A stretch of DNA of 64,000 nucleotides. Origin: DATACQ01 sp036555515. Lineage in GTDB: Bacteria; Desulfobacterota; Binatia; UBA9968. The notes beneath the pieces were generated by a model that was not told the DNA's origin, searched no databases, and worked only from the letters and a program-made list of their open reading frames with translations. Shown here one piece after another: positions 7,053 through 15,116 of the stretch. Where the stretch lies: positions 1 to 64,000 of the forward strand of contig DATBLC010000264.1 in the NCBI GenBank assembly GCA_036555515.1, read 5' to 3'. Position 1 is the stretch's first letter. Every line of letters begins with the position of its first letter. Position numbers and translations under genes: made by a program.

Positions 7053-8204
7053 ATGTTGTCCAAAGAAGAAAACGATTTTTTCACCCGCGTCGGGCCCGGA
7101 ACGCCGGCCGGCGAGATGCTGCGCCGTTATTGGCATCCGATCGCATTTGCCGCCGAGCTCAAGAATCGGCCTCTGCGCCGCAGGATACTCGGCGAAGACC
7201 TCGTGCTGTTCCGTGATGAGAAAGGCAGACTCGGGCTTTTGCAGCTGCGCTGCTCGCATCGCGGCACGTCGCTCGAATTCGGCCATCTCGAAGACGGCGG
7301 CCTGCGCTGCTGCTATCATGGCTGGCTCTACGACGTCGAGGGCAAAATATTGGAAATGCCCGGTGAGCCGGCCGATAGCACTTATTGGCAAAGGTTGCGC
7401 CATCCGGCCTATGAGGCTCAAGAACTAGGCGGCGTGATCTTCGCGTATCTCGGCCCCGAGCCAGCGACGCTCTTGCCGCGCTGGGATGTGCTGGTGCGCG
7501 AGGACGGCGCGCGGGCGCGGCGCGCGCGCACGGTGAATTGTAATTATTTTCAAATGATCGAGAACTCTGTGGACCAGAACCATCTTCGCTGGCTGCATCG
7601 CACTGCGGCGACGCCGACCTGGAACGACGGCGAGATCAACCCGCAAGCCTTCGAATACGGCGTGTTGAACACATATACGCGGCGTGTCGCCGACGGTAAA
7701 CGCTACGCCCATGTCAATTTCTTCGTCATGCCGAGCATAAACAAGACCGGCAACGTCGAAGAAGGCCATCCCGCCGAACACCGGGCCAGCAGCTCCGGCG
7801 AGGTCATGCGCTGGCGCGTGCCCATCGACGATACCCACACGATGCACTTCACGGTGGAGTTCGGCGCCGTGGTCGATGGCAAACCGGTGGCGAAGATCAT
7901 GAAAGACGAATCGGAGAGGGGACTCATCGAAACCGAGTACGGAATTTACAAGTGGGACGATGAGATCGGCTGGTTCGCCCGCGGCGATCAAGATCGCGTC
8001 GCCCAGGAAAGCCAGGGAGTGCTCTACGACCGCAGCAATGAGCATCTTGCCTACACCGACCGCGGTGTAATTCTTTTACGCCGCCTGTATAAGGAATCCA
8101 TCGAGTCGGTAAAAAATGGCGGCGATCCCATCGGTGTGGTGCGCGACCCGGCGAAAAACGACCTGATTCGTTTGAGGCCCTATGAGCAACTCTTAGATTC
8201 ATAA
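7053..8204 (+). CDS. Rieske aromatic ring-hydroxylating oxygenase alpha subunit, type A (copy 2)
   Basis: This is a 383-residue paralogue of the enzyme at 2922, with the same length and the same MLRRYWHPI, LGEDLVLFRDE and IDDT-x-TMHFT segments. The Rieske ligands are C67, H69, C86 and H89. The iron motif is N171-x2-D174-x2-H177-x4-H182. TGGGGG precedes ATG 7053 by 4-5 nt. Like its neighbours it keeps the late D-Q-D-R-x-AQESQG segment that probably supplies the carboxylate iron ligand (family inference). The type A/type B alternation with 5428 and 8419 points to duplication of a gene pair. Confidence 0.93.
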   Translation: MLSKEENDFFTRVGPGTPAGEMLRRYWHPIAFAAELKNRPLRRRILGEDLVLFRDEKGRLGLLQLRCSHRGTSLEFGHLEDGGLRCCYHGWLYDVEGKILEMPGEPADSTYWQRLRHPAYEAQELGGVIFAYLGPEPATLLPRWDVLVREDGARARRARTVNCNYFQMIENSVDQNHLRWLHRTAATPTWNDGEINPQAFEYGVLNTYTRRVADGKRYAHVNFFVMPSINKTGNVEEGHPAEHRASSSGEVMRWRVPIDDTHTMHFTVEFGAVVDGKPVAKIMKDESERGLIETEYGIYKWDDEIGWFARGDQDRVAQESQGVLYDRSNEHLAYTDRGVILLRRLYKESIESVKNGGDPIGVVRDPAKNDLIRLRPYEQLLDS

Positions 8205-8206
8205 CT

Positions 8207-8224
8207 CGTTCAAGTCGTTCAAGC
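8207..8224. repeat. 9-bp tandem repeat cgttcaaNN, locus 3
   Basis: Two clean units, cgttcaagt and cgttcaagc, start two bases after the Rieske stop codon. They lead into the putative second binding-protein stub. Confidence 0.6.
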
Positions 8225-8265
8225 TGTTGGCCGAGGTGTTGAAGCAAAGAAAATTTAGTTTCTAG
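8223..8265 (+). pseudogene. Putative 3' stub of a second deleted binding protein
   Basis: The frame ctg-ttg-gcc-gag-gtg-ttg-aag-caa reads LLAEVLKQ. It resembles the C-terminus LAKILKQ of the intact protein ending at 5354, although its stop has been lost (it continues RKFSF then stops). It is followed by the R3 hairpin. Alone it is weak, but it sits in the same relative position as the stub at 6846-6875. Confidence 0.4.
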
Positions 8266-8413
8266 TTTCTGGTTCCTTGTTTCTAGTTAACGGGAAACTC
8301 GACAACGAAAAACTCGGGATGCCGATGTTTTGCAGTTGATGTCGTTATTTTCACTTCCGGTTTTTTCTCTTGCACAACTAGAAACTTGAAACTGGAAACC
8401 AGAGACTCTTGGG
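8255..8413. repeat. tttctagtttc hairpin repeat, copy R3 (long form)
   Basis: This has the same architecture and core as R2: tttctagtttctgg arm, aactcgggatgccg core, ttttttctcttgcaca, then the gaaacttgaaac arm. It ends six bases before the start codon of the next Rieske gene, so in the mRNA the right arm could influence its translation (inference). Confidence 0.75.
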
Positions 8414-8418
8414 GTTGT

Positions 8419-9552
8419 ATGCTATCCAATGAAGAAAACGAACTCATGACCCGCGTCGGGCGCGGCACGCCGGCCGGCGAAATGCTCAGGCGCTATTGGT
8501 GGCCGGTGGCATTTAGCGAAGCGGTGCAGCCCAAGGGGGCGCCGGTTAGAGTAAAATTATTGGGCGAAGAATTCGTCCTGTTTCGCGACGGGGGCGGTAA
8601 CTTAGGCGTACTTGAGCTCCACTGTTCCCATCGTGGTACATCTTTAGAGTTTGGTCGTGTAGAAGAGAACGGCATCCGTTGTTGTTACCACGGTTGGCTC
8701 TACGACAGGCGCGGCAAATGTTTAGAGCAGCCGGCCGAGCCGGAAGACAGCACATTCAAAGACCGCATTCAGCATCCGGCGTTTCATGCCCAGGATGCCG
8801 CCGGTCTCGTCTTCGCCTATATTGGTCCTCAACCCGCGCCGTTATTGCCGGGCTACGACTTGCTGGTTCGAGGCGACGGCTGCCGCGTGGTCGGCGGCGG
8901 TGTGGAGTTTTGCAACTGGCTGCAGCGCGCCGAAAATTCCGCTGATGGCGGACATTCAATCGCGCTCCATGCGGCCGGTTATCCGAACATGGCGATGAAG
9001 CGGCCGACGATCAAATGGGAGCCGACCCCGGTTGGCATCAGAGAGACCACTTGGGTCGAAGGCGTGTCGCGGCCGAGAATCTCCCATTTCGTATTTCCGT
9101 CTCATGTGCGCCACTCGGCGGCCCGGGTCGGTGAACAGCCGCGCCAGGTGATGCGTTTTCGAGTGCCGGTGGACGATACCATAACGAATACATTTTGGAT
9201 CGACTTCTACCCGCATAAAGATGGACAGCCAACCAGGCCGGCGCCGTTAACGACCAAAGGATTCAAAAAAGACCAACCGGGCGTATACGAACGCGTGCAA
9301 GACGGTTGGTGGAATATCCCCAACCGCGAGCAAGACCGGGTCGCTCAAGAGACCCAGGGCGCGATTGCGGACCGGACCACAGAACATCTGGCATCGTCGG
9401 ATGCCGGCATTCTCATGCTGCGCAAGATGATCCGCGACGCCATCGACATGGTGGCTCGAGGCAACGATCCCATCGGCGTGTTCAGAAGCGCGAGCGAAAA
9501 CCAACCGATCACTTTCGACTCGAGCCGCGACGCGGTTGAGGCGCTGGTTTGA
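8419..9552 (+). CDS. Rieske aromatic ring-hydroxylating oxygenase alpha subunit, type B (copy 2)
   Basis: This 377-residue paralogue of the enzyme at 5428 shares its first ten residues except one, MLRRYWWPV, and VEENGIRCCYHGW. The Rieske ligands are C69, H71, C88 and H91. The iron motif is N173-x2-D176-x2-H179-x4-H184, here as NSADGGHSIALH, so the residues around the bridging Asp differ from the other copies (VDQ to ADG). ATG 8419 aligns with the family start. A start at 8386 would translate repeat R3. The SD is weak (CTTGGGG). The substrate is unknown. Confidence 0.92.
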   Translation: MLSNEENELMTRVGRGTPAGEMLRRYWWPVAFSEAVQPKGAPVRVKLLGEEFVLFRDGGGNLGVLELHCSHRGTSLEFGRVEENGIRCCYHGWLYDRRGKCLEQPAEPEDSTFKDRIQHPAFHAQDAAGLVFAYIGPQPAPLLPGYDLLVRGDGCRVVGGGVEFCNWLQRAENSADGGHSIALHAAGYPNMAMKRPTIKWEPTPVGIRETTWVEGVSRPRISHFVFPSHVRHSAARVGEQPRQVMRFRVPVDDTITNTFWIDFYPHKDGQPTRPAPLTTKGFKKDQPGVYERVQDGWWNIPNREQDRVAQETQGAIADRTTEHLASSDAGILMLRKMIRDAIDMVARGNDPIGVFRSASENQPITFDSSRDAVEALV

Positions 9553-9565
9553 AACGAATTTGTTC

Positions 9566-9650
9566 GAGGATGGATGATAGAGGATAACAAACTGAAGATC
9601 GAGGATGGGTGATTGAGAATCGCGGTCCTCTATTCTCTATGTTTTATTCT
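9566..9650. repeat. Degenerate gaggatNg repeat with partial palindrome
   Basis: Imperfect units of gaggatgg, gagaggataa, cgaggatggg and gattgag are followed by a cctctattctctat segment that is roughly their reverse complement. It is the same kind of intergenic structure as at 4107 and 13020, but with unrelated sequence. It precedes the strong SD of the next gene. Confidence 0.55.
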
Positions 9651-9673
9651 GGAATTCTCGAGGGAGGAAGGCA

Positions 9674-10738
9674 ATGCTTAAAACCATTACGGTCGTCGGC
9701 GCATGTTTGATGATGTTTCTCTCGGCTGCATATCAGGCCGCGGCGCAAGAGAGCCTCGAACAATTAGTGGCCAGCGCCAAGAAAGAAGGTGAGGTCACCC
9801 TGGTAGCGAGCGCGTCTACCTTCGGCGGCAAGAAAGGATTTGCCGATCTGGAAGCGGGGTTCAACAAGAGATTCGGACTCAAACACAAGCTCAACCTTGC
9901 TCCCGGGCCGAGTTTTCCACAGGTGGCGGCGCGAGTTTTGACCGAACTCAAGTCCGGCGCGAAATCTTCGACGGACTTGTACCTCGGATCAGACGGCACC
10001 ATGAGCGATATGCACCGGGAAAAGGCGTTACAGAAAATTAACTGGTCGGGCACTTTCCCCTGGGTGAGCAAGGAAATGGAAATATTTCCCCAGGAGACAT
10101 TGCTGGTTTATGCCTCGTTTCACGGCATTATTTACAATTCGAATTCCATCCCCAAAGGCAAGGCGCCGAAGGGTTACGAAGATCTCATCGATCCGGCGCT
10201 GAGCCAAACTTGGGCCGGAAAAATCGCCATTCCGGCTTACATCCATTGGTTGGTTCGCGTGTCGGCGAATTGGGGAAAAGAAAAGGTGCTGGCCTATGCG
10301 CGTAAGCTCGCGCCGTTGGCCGGCGGGCGGTTGCGCCAAGGCGAAGAGGAGCGGATTGTGAGCGGCGAGTTTCCGATCATGGCGAGCACCGGTGGCGCCT
10401 TGGAGGCGATGTGGAAGTGGCAAGCCAAGGGCGCGCCGCTGGTGGGTTTGCCCGGTTCGACTCCGCCGACCTCTTCTTACTATCAGCTCGCGGTGCCGCG
10501 AAACTCGGCGCATCCAAATTCCGCCAAACTGTTCGTCGCCTTTATGACGACCAGAGAGGCGCAGGCGGTCATTGAGAAGCATGACTGGCGCTCCTCCTAT
10601 CTGGTCGATGGCACCTTGATGGCGAAGTACGTGCGCGGCAATAAAATCAAGCTTCAAGATCCGCGCGAGCTCACCGAGTTGTTTATGAAAGACGACGCGG
10701 CCTTCGAGGACGAGCTGACCAAGATAATGTTGAAATAA
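9674..10738 (+). CDS. FbpA-like extracellular solute-binding protein (paralogue 2)
   Basis: This 354-residue protein has a classical signal peptide (residues 1-26, ending AAAQ), then QLVASAKKEGEVTLVAS. GGGAGGAAGG directly upstream of ATG 9674 is an excellent ribosome binding site. It shares TFGGKKGFADLEAGFN, KAPKGYEDLIDPALS, SGEFPIMAS and AHPNSAKLFVAFMTT with the proteins at 4269 and 11922. Three paralogous binding proteins appear to serve one permease/ATPase pair downstream, which suggests alternative ligands delivered to a common transporter (inference). Confidence 0.92.
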   Translation: MLKTITVVGACLMMFLSAAYQAAAQESLEQLVASAKKEGEVTLVASASTFGGKKGFADLEAGFNKRFGLKHKLNLAPGPSFPQVAARVLTELKSGAKSSTDLYLGSDGTMSDMHREKALQKINWSGTFPWVSKEMEIFPQETLLVYASFHGIIYNSNSIPKGKAPKGYEDLIDPALSQTWAGKIAIPAYIHWLVRVSANWGKEKVLAYARKLAPLAGGRLRQGEEERIVSGEFPIMASTGGALEAMWKWQAKGAPLVGLPGSTPPTSSYYQLAVPRNSAHPNSAKLFVAFMTTREAQAVIEKHDWRSSYLVDGTLMAKYVRGNKIKLQDPRELTELFMKDDAAFEDELTKIMLK

Positions 10739-10767
10739 GCCGCCGCACGCACATATAGAGGAATTAT

Positions 10768-11925
10768 ATGAAGATGGCGCACACCGACAGAGCCGTGGAA
10801 CAGATAGATTTCGTTCACACCGGCCCAGGCACACTAGCGGGACGGTATCTGCGGCGGTTCTGGCAACCGGTTTACGTGGCCGAAAGACTCAAAGCCGCGC
10901 AGGCGATGCCGATTCGCATCATGGGCGAGGACTTCACGCTTTATCGCGGTGAGAGCGGCGCGCCCTATGTCGTTGATTTTCGCTGCGCCCATCGCGGCAC
11001 GCAGCTTTCCATCGGGTGGGTGGAGGGCGAATGTATTCGCTGTTTCTATCATGGTTGGAAGTATGACGGCACTGGACAGTGCGTGGAACAGCCCGCCGAA
11101 GGGGAAAGCTTCGCGGCGAAAGTAAAAATTCGCAGCTATCCGACGCGGGAATATCTGGGTCTGGTGTTCGCGTATCTGGGCGAAGCGGAAGCGGCGCCCT
11201 TTCGGCGCTATCCGCAACTGGAGGCCGAAGGGGTTCTGGATGTGAGCAGCTACACGCGCCAATGCAATTACTTCAACACATTGGAAAACGGCGTGGACCA
11301 GGCCCATGTCCCGTTCACCCATGCCAAGTCCAATTTCACCAAGTTCGGCCTCAACTGGGATATTCCCAAAATCACCGCCGAAGAAACCGATTACGGCGTT
11401 GCGATGTACGGCACCCGCGCCAACGGCATTGCCCGGGTGAACCATTACCTCATGCCCAATGTTCTCTACATCAAGGGATCTCCCGACGAATCGGCGGAAG
11501 TGTGGCGCGATGCCTTTGCCTGGCGCGTGCCCATCGACGATGTGAGCCACGCGAGTTTCAATATCAGCCTGGTGCATATCACGGGCGCGGCTGTCGAGCG
11601 CTACAAAGATCAACGCCGGCAACGGAGGAGCCGTCTGGCGACGCTCCCCAGCGCCCGCGAAATGGCCGATGCGGTGCTGGCGGGCAAGCTGAGCATTCAC
11701 GAAATAGAGGATCGGCCCGACATCGTGAACATTCAAGATCACGTCGCGCAGGAAGGGCAGGGGGCGATTCCCGAACGCGATACCGAGCGCTTAGGAAGGT
11801 CCGATGCGGCGATTATTCTCATGAGAAAAATCTGGTTGCGCGAGTTGCGCGCTTTATCCGAAGGCCGGCCGCTAAAGAACTGGTCTCTGCCGGACGACCT
11901 TGCCGCCACCAGTGGAGTCCAATGA
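10768..11925 (+). CDS. Rieske oxygenase alpha subunit, divergent type C
   Basis: This 385-residue Rieske oxygenase is clearly different from the four upstream copies. The cluster ligands are C73, H75, C92 and H95 (CAHRG and CFYHGWKYD). The iron motif is N174-x2-D177-x2-H180-x4-H185. The N-terminus is PGTLAGRYLRRFWQPV rather than the TPGGEMLRRYW form, and there is an extra segment of about 35 residues (near 280-320) before the DHVAQEGQGAI region. AGAGGAAT lies just before the ATG. The stop overlaps the next start (ATGA), so it is translationally coupled to the binding protein that follows. The substrate is unknown. Confidence 0.92.
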   Translation: MKMAHTDRAVEQIDFVHTGPGTLAGRYLRRFWQPVYVAERLKAAQAMPIRIMGEDFTLYRGESGAPYVVDFRCAHRGTQLSIGWVEGECIRCFYHGWKYDGTGQCVEQPAEGESFAAKVKIRSYPTREYLGLVFAYLGEAEAAPFRRYPQLEAEGVLDVSSYTRQCNYFNTLENGVDQAHVPFTHAKSNFTKFGLNWDIPKITAEETDYGVAMYGTRANGIARVNHYLMPNVLYIKGSPDESAEVWRDAFAWRVPIDDVSHASFNISLVHITGAAVERYKDQRRQRRSRLATLPSAREMADAVLAGKLSIHEIEDRPDIVNIQDHVAQEGQGAIPERDTERLGRSDAAIILMRKIWLRELRALSEGRPLKNWSLPDDLAATSGVQ

Positions 11926-13004
11926 TGGGCAACCTTAAGAAAATAAACATCGCGGCGCAGCAGATATTTCTGCTGCTACTCGCGCTGCCATGTCCGTCGA
12001 TCGCCGCGAACGCGTTGGATGGATTAATCGCTGACGCCAAGCAGGAAGGCGATCTCCAATTCGTCGCCGGTCCCTCTACCTTCGGCGGCAAAAAAGGACT
12101 CGCCGAGCTTGAAGCCGCTTTCAACAAGAAGTTCGGACTGAACACGCGGATTCGCTTTAGCGCCGGTCCTGAAATGAATGCCATGGCAGCCCGGGTGATC
12201 ACGGAGCTAAAGGCTGGCGGCAAGTCCTCCACGGACATATATCTTGGCTCGCTCGGCCAGTTTGCGCACTTGCACAAGCAGAACGCCCTGGAAGAAGTCG
12301 AGTGGTCGAAAATTTTTCCTTGGATCAGCCGCGAAATGGAAGAGATCCCTTCGAGGAGGGGAGTGCTGGTCTACACATCGCCGCGGGGCATTATTTATAA
12401 CGCCAGCCTTATCCCCGCGGACAAGGCGCCTAAAAAATACGACGATCTCGTCGATCCGCGCTTGAGCGCAACCTGGGCCGGAAAAATCGCTGTGCCGCCT
12501 TATCCGAACTGGTTGGTCGAATTATCGCTCCTGTGGGGCGACGAGAGAGTCAAAGAATTCACGCGCAAGCTCGTTGCGCTTGGCGGAGGCTGGCTGCGTT
12601 ACGGGGAGGAAGAGCGGGTGATCAGCGGCGAGTTCCCGGTGATGGCCAATATAGGCGACAGTCTGGCGACCATGTGGAAGTGGCAAGCCAGGAAGGCGCC
12701 TCTGGTCGCGGTGATCGGCGTGACGCCGGGCGATACCTCCTACTTTCACCTGGGAGTGCCGAAAAATTCGGCCCATCCCAACATCGCCAAACTGTTCGCC
12801 GGCTTCATGCTGTCTAAAGAAGCCCAGGCGATTCTCGATAAGCATGACTTTCGCTCCTCCCACCTGGTGGAGGGCTCGCGGATGGCAAATTATTTGCGCG
12901 ATCACCGCCTCACGCTCCAAGATCCCAAAGAGCTTTTCAACTTCTATCTGAAGGGGGGTGGCTTCAAACTCAACGAGGAGTTGACCAAGCTGCTGAAACG
13001 ATAA
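11922..13004 (+). CDS. FbpA-like extracellular solute-binding protein (paralogue 3)
   Basis: This 360-residue protein begins MMGNLKK, with a hydrophobic signal segment LLLLALPCPSIAANA. The start overlaps the Rieske stop by 4 nt (ATGA), evidence of translational coupling. A longer upstream open frame runs antiparallel in codon sense through the Rieske gene and is not real. The same family blocks are present: TFGGKKGLAELEAAFNKKFG, VYTSPRGIIYN, RYGEEERVISGEFPVMAN and AHPNIAKLFAGFM. It is nearest to the permease and so is the most likely dedicated partner of that transporter. Confidence 0.92.
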   Translation: MMGNLKKINIAAQQIFLLLLALPCPSIAANALDGLIADAKQEGDLQFVAGPSTFGGKKGLAELEAAFNKKFGLNTRIRFSAGPEMNAMAARVITELKAGGKSSTDIYLGSLGQFAHLHKQNALEEVEWSKIFPWISREMEEIPSRRGVLVYTSPRGIIYNASLIPADKAPKKYDDLVDPRLSATWAGKIAVPPYPNWLVELSLLWGDERVKEFTRKLVALGGGWLRYGEEERVISGEFPVMANIGDSLATMWKWQARKAPLVAVIGVTPGDTSYFHLGVPKNSAHPNIAKLFAGFMLSKEAQAILDKHDFRSSHLVEGSRMANYLRDHRLTLQDPKELFNFYLKGGGFKLNEELTKLLKR

Positions 13005-13019
13005 AAAGCATGATTGGCG

Positions 13020-13090
13020 TAATGGAGTGCTGGAGTGTTGGAATGTTGGTATCGGAATCCAGTACTCCATAATTCCAATACTCCATTACC
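13020..13090. repeat. Hairpin of degenerate ggagtgNt units
   Basis: The left arm taatggagtgctggagtgttggaat faces the right arm attccaatactccatta, approximate reverse complements with a short loop near 13050. It lies inside an operon between binding protein and permease. An in-frame extension of the permease through it is rejected in favour of ATG 13131. Confidence 0.7.
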
Positions 13091-13130
13091 CCAAGGAAAC
13101 GGACGCCTTGCTCCGTTTAGAAAATCACCC

Positions 13131-14882
13131 ATGAGCGTCACCGAACACGCGCAGACTCTGCGGCTAAAGCCCGTAGCGGTCAATTGGTCACAGGTATCGA
13201 TTTTTGCGGTTGCCGGCGTCGCGGCGGTCGCCATCATCGGCTTGCTCATCACCATCGTGTGGATGAGTTTTCGCACCGGTGTGCCGGGCCAGCCGTCGCC
13301 TTATACGCTGAGCAATTACACTTCATTGATCGCCGATCCTTATAATTACCGGGTCATGGTGACGACCCTGATCTTTTCCGGAGTCACCATCGCGGTGGCG
13401 GTCCCGCTTGGATTCTTGTTCGCCTGGTTCATCGAACGCACGGATTTACCCTCCAAAGCTCTGGCCATGAGCCTCTTGAGCATCGGTATACTCTTTCCGA
13501 CCTTTCTCAAGGCAATGGGCTGGGTTTTTCTCTGCCATCCGCGCATTGGCATCGTCAATATTTTCTTGATGCAATTATTTGCTCTCAAATCCGCGCCGCT
13601 CAATGTGGCGACCTTGGGCGGCATCGGTTTCGTCCAGGGGTTGACCTTGACACCGCTCGCCTACGTGATGATTTCCGCCGCGCTGCGCAGCATGAATCCC
13701 GCACTGGTCGAGGCCGCCAACGTCCATGGCGTGAGCAAGTTGAAAACCCTGCTCGGCGTGGAGCTGCCGCTCATATGGCCGGCTCTGTTTTCGGCGGTGA
13801 TCTGGATGTTCACCGTTGCCATCGCCGCCTTCGACGTTCCCGGCGTCATCGGCATGGCGAATAACATTTTCACTTTCAGCACCGCCGTTTATTTCATGAT
13901 CAATCCCAACGAAGGACTGCCGCGCTACGGGCTCAGCGGCGCATACGGAACGCTGATGGTGATCTTTTCGCTGATTCTGATGATTCCCTACTTCATCGCG
14001 CTGAAGCAGAGCCATCGCTACCAGATTGTTTCCGGAAAATCCTATCAGTCGCGTCCCGTCGAGCTGGGACGGTGGCGTTTGCTCGGTTGGGGGCTATTGG
14101 GGCTTTATTTCACGCTTGCGTTCATTTTGCCGTTGCTGGCGATCTTTTGGGTTTCACTGCTGCCTTACATGCAGGCGCCTTCGCGCCAGGCGCTGGCGTC
14201 GATATCCTTCGAACGTTACACTGCGCTCGCTTTGGACAGCGGCCTTCTCCAAGCGGGTTGGAACACTTTACTGCTCATGGTCCTGGTGCCGACTCTGATC
14301 GTGTTTTTTTGCGCCGCCATCTCGTGGATCGTTACCCGCTCGCGTCTACGTTGGCGGGTGGCGTTGGATGCCATTGCATTTCTGCCCCATCCCGTGCCCA
14401 ATTTACTTTTTGCGCTGGCGATCGCTTACTTCGCCCTGTTGATCTCCAATGTTGTGCCGGTTTATGGGACGATCTATGTGATCATGGTCGTTTACGTCGT
14501 GTGCTGGGTGAGCTTCGGCACCAGGGTATTGAACAACAGCATGATCCAGCTGCACCAGGAACTGGAGGAAGCGGCGCAGGTCGGTGGTGTTTCGACGCTG
14601 CGCATCCTCTCGAAGGTGATAGTGCCTCTGATTCGCCCTGGCATTGTATACGCCTGGATATGGACGTCTCTCTCGGCGTATCGCGAGCTGACCATGGCGG
14701 TATTCCTGGCGTCGCCCAAGAGCCAGGTGCTTTCAACTTATATATGGGGACAATGGCATGGCGGTGGTCTGGGTGACGCCGCTGCCATCGCCATCATCAT
14801 GATGGCGGTCATGTCGCCGCTAGTCACGACTTTTTGGATATACGCTCGACGCCAGCAGCATGTCGAGTCGTCAGCTTCGTAG
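13131..14882 (+). CDS. ABC transporter permease, fused two-domain FbpB type
   Basis: This is a 583-residue inner-membrane permease with two BPD_transp_1 halves of about six helices each, like FbpB/ThiP of iron or thiamine importers. The first half carries the coupling loop with VEAANVHGVSKLKTLLGVELPL (about residues 200-221) and the second carries EEAAQVGGVSTLRILSKVIVPL (about 485-506). Both contain the EAA-x3-G signature that contacts the ATPase. ATG 13131 gives a short cytoplasmic N-terminus before the first helix. The SD is weak. It works with the binding proteins upstream and the ATPase at 15117. Confidence 0.93.
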   Translation: MSVTEHAQTLRLKPVAVNWSQVSIFAVAGVAAVAIIGLLITIVWMSFRTGVPGQPSPYTLSNYTSLIADPYNYRVMVTTLIFSGVTIAVAVPLGFLFAWFIERTDLPSKALAMSLLSIGILFPTFLKAMGWVFLCHPRIGIVNIFLMQLFALKSAPLNVATLGGIGFVQGLTLTPLAYVMISAALRSMNPALVEAANVHGVSKLKTLLGVELPLIWPALFSAVIWMFTVAIAAFDVPGVIGMANNIFTFSTAVYFMINPNEGLPRYGLSGAYGTLMVIFSLILMIPYFIALKQSHRYQIVSGKSYQSRPVELGRWRLLGWGLLGLYFTLAFILPLLAIFWVSLLPYMQAPSRQALASISFERYTALALDSGLLQAGWNTLLLMVLVPTLIVFFCAAISWIVTRSRLRWRVALDAIAFLPHPVPNLLFALAIAYFALLISNVVPVYGTIYVIMVVYVVCWVSFGTRVLNNSMIQLHQELEEAAQVGGVSTLRILSKVIVPLIRPGIVYAWIWTSLSAYRELTMAVFLASPKSQVLSTYIWGQWHGGGLGDAAAIAIIMMAVMSPLVTTFWIYARRQQHVESSAS

Positions 14883-15116
14883 ATAGGCTCAGAGAAGGTT
14901 TGGGATCATAATTTTCATGGCGCATTTGACTAACTTCCTCGCCCTCCTCTGGAGGGAGAGGATTAGAGGTGAGGGTGGCGCGCTTGGATTTTGCTCTTGC
15001 TCTCGTTGCTTCGGCATGCACAGTAGAACGGAAAATCTCCAATGATTTCAACCGATCCTCCGTTCGTGCTGAGGCTCTCGAAGCATGAACGGACTCTCTA
15101 ATCCGAATACGAAAAC
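14883..15116. other. 234-bp intergenic gap with a GC-rich palindromic repeat
   Basis: This lies between permease and ATPase genes of the same transporter. At 14942-14956, ccctcc-tct-ggaggg is embedded in a gaggattagaggtgagggtgg string. This matches the kind of 'ccctcacccta' dispersed repeat common in environmental genomes. No gene and no clear promoter was seen. Confidence 0.5.

Noticed and set aside
11079..11921. Long upstream extension of the third FbpA-like protein through the Rieske gene
   Set aside because: The extension is an alternative frame of the Rieske gene. The ATGA overlap start at 11922 gives a normal signal peptide.
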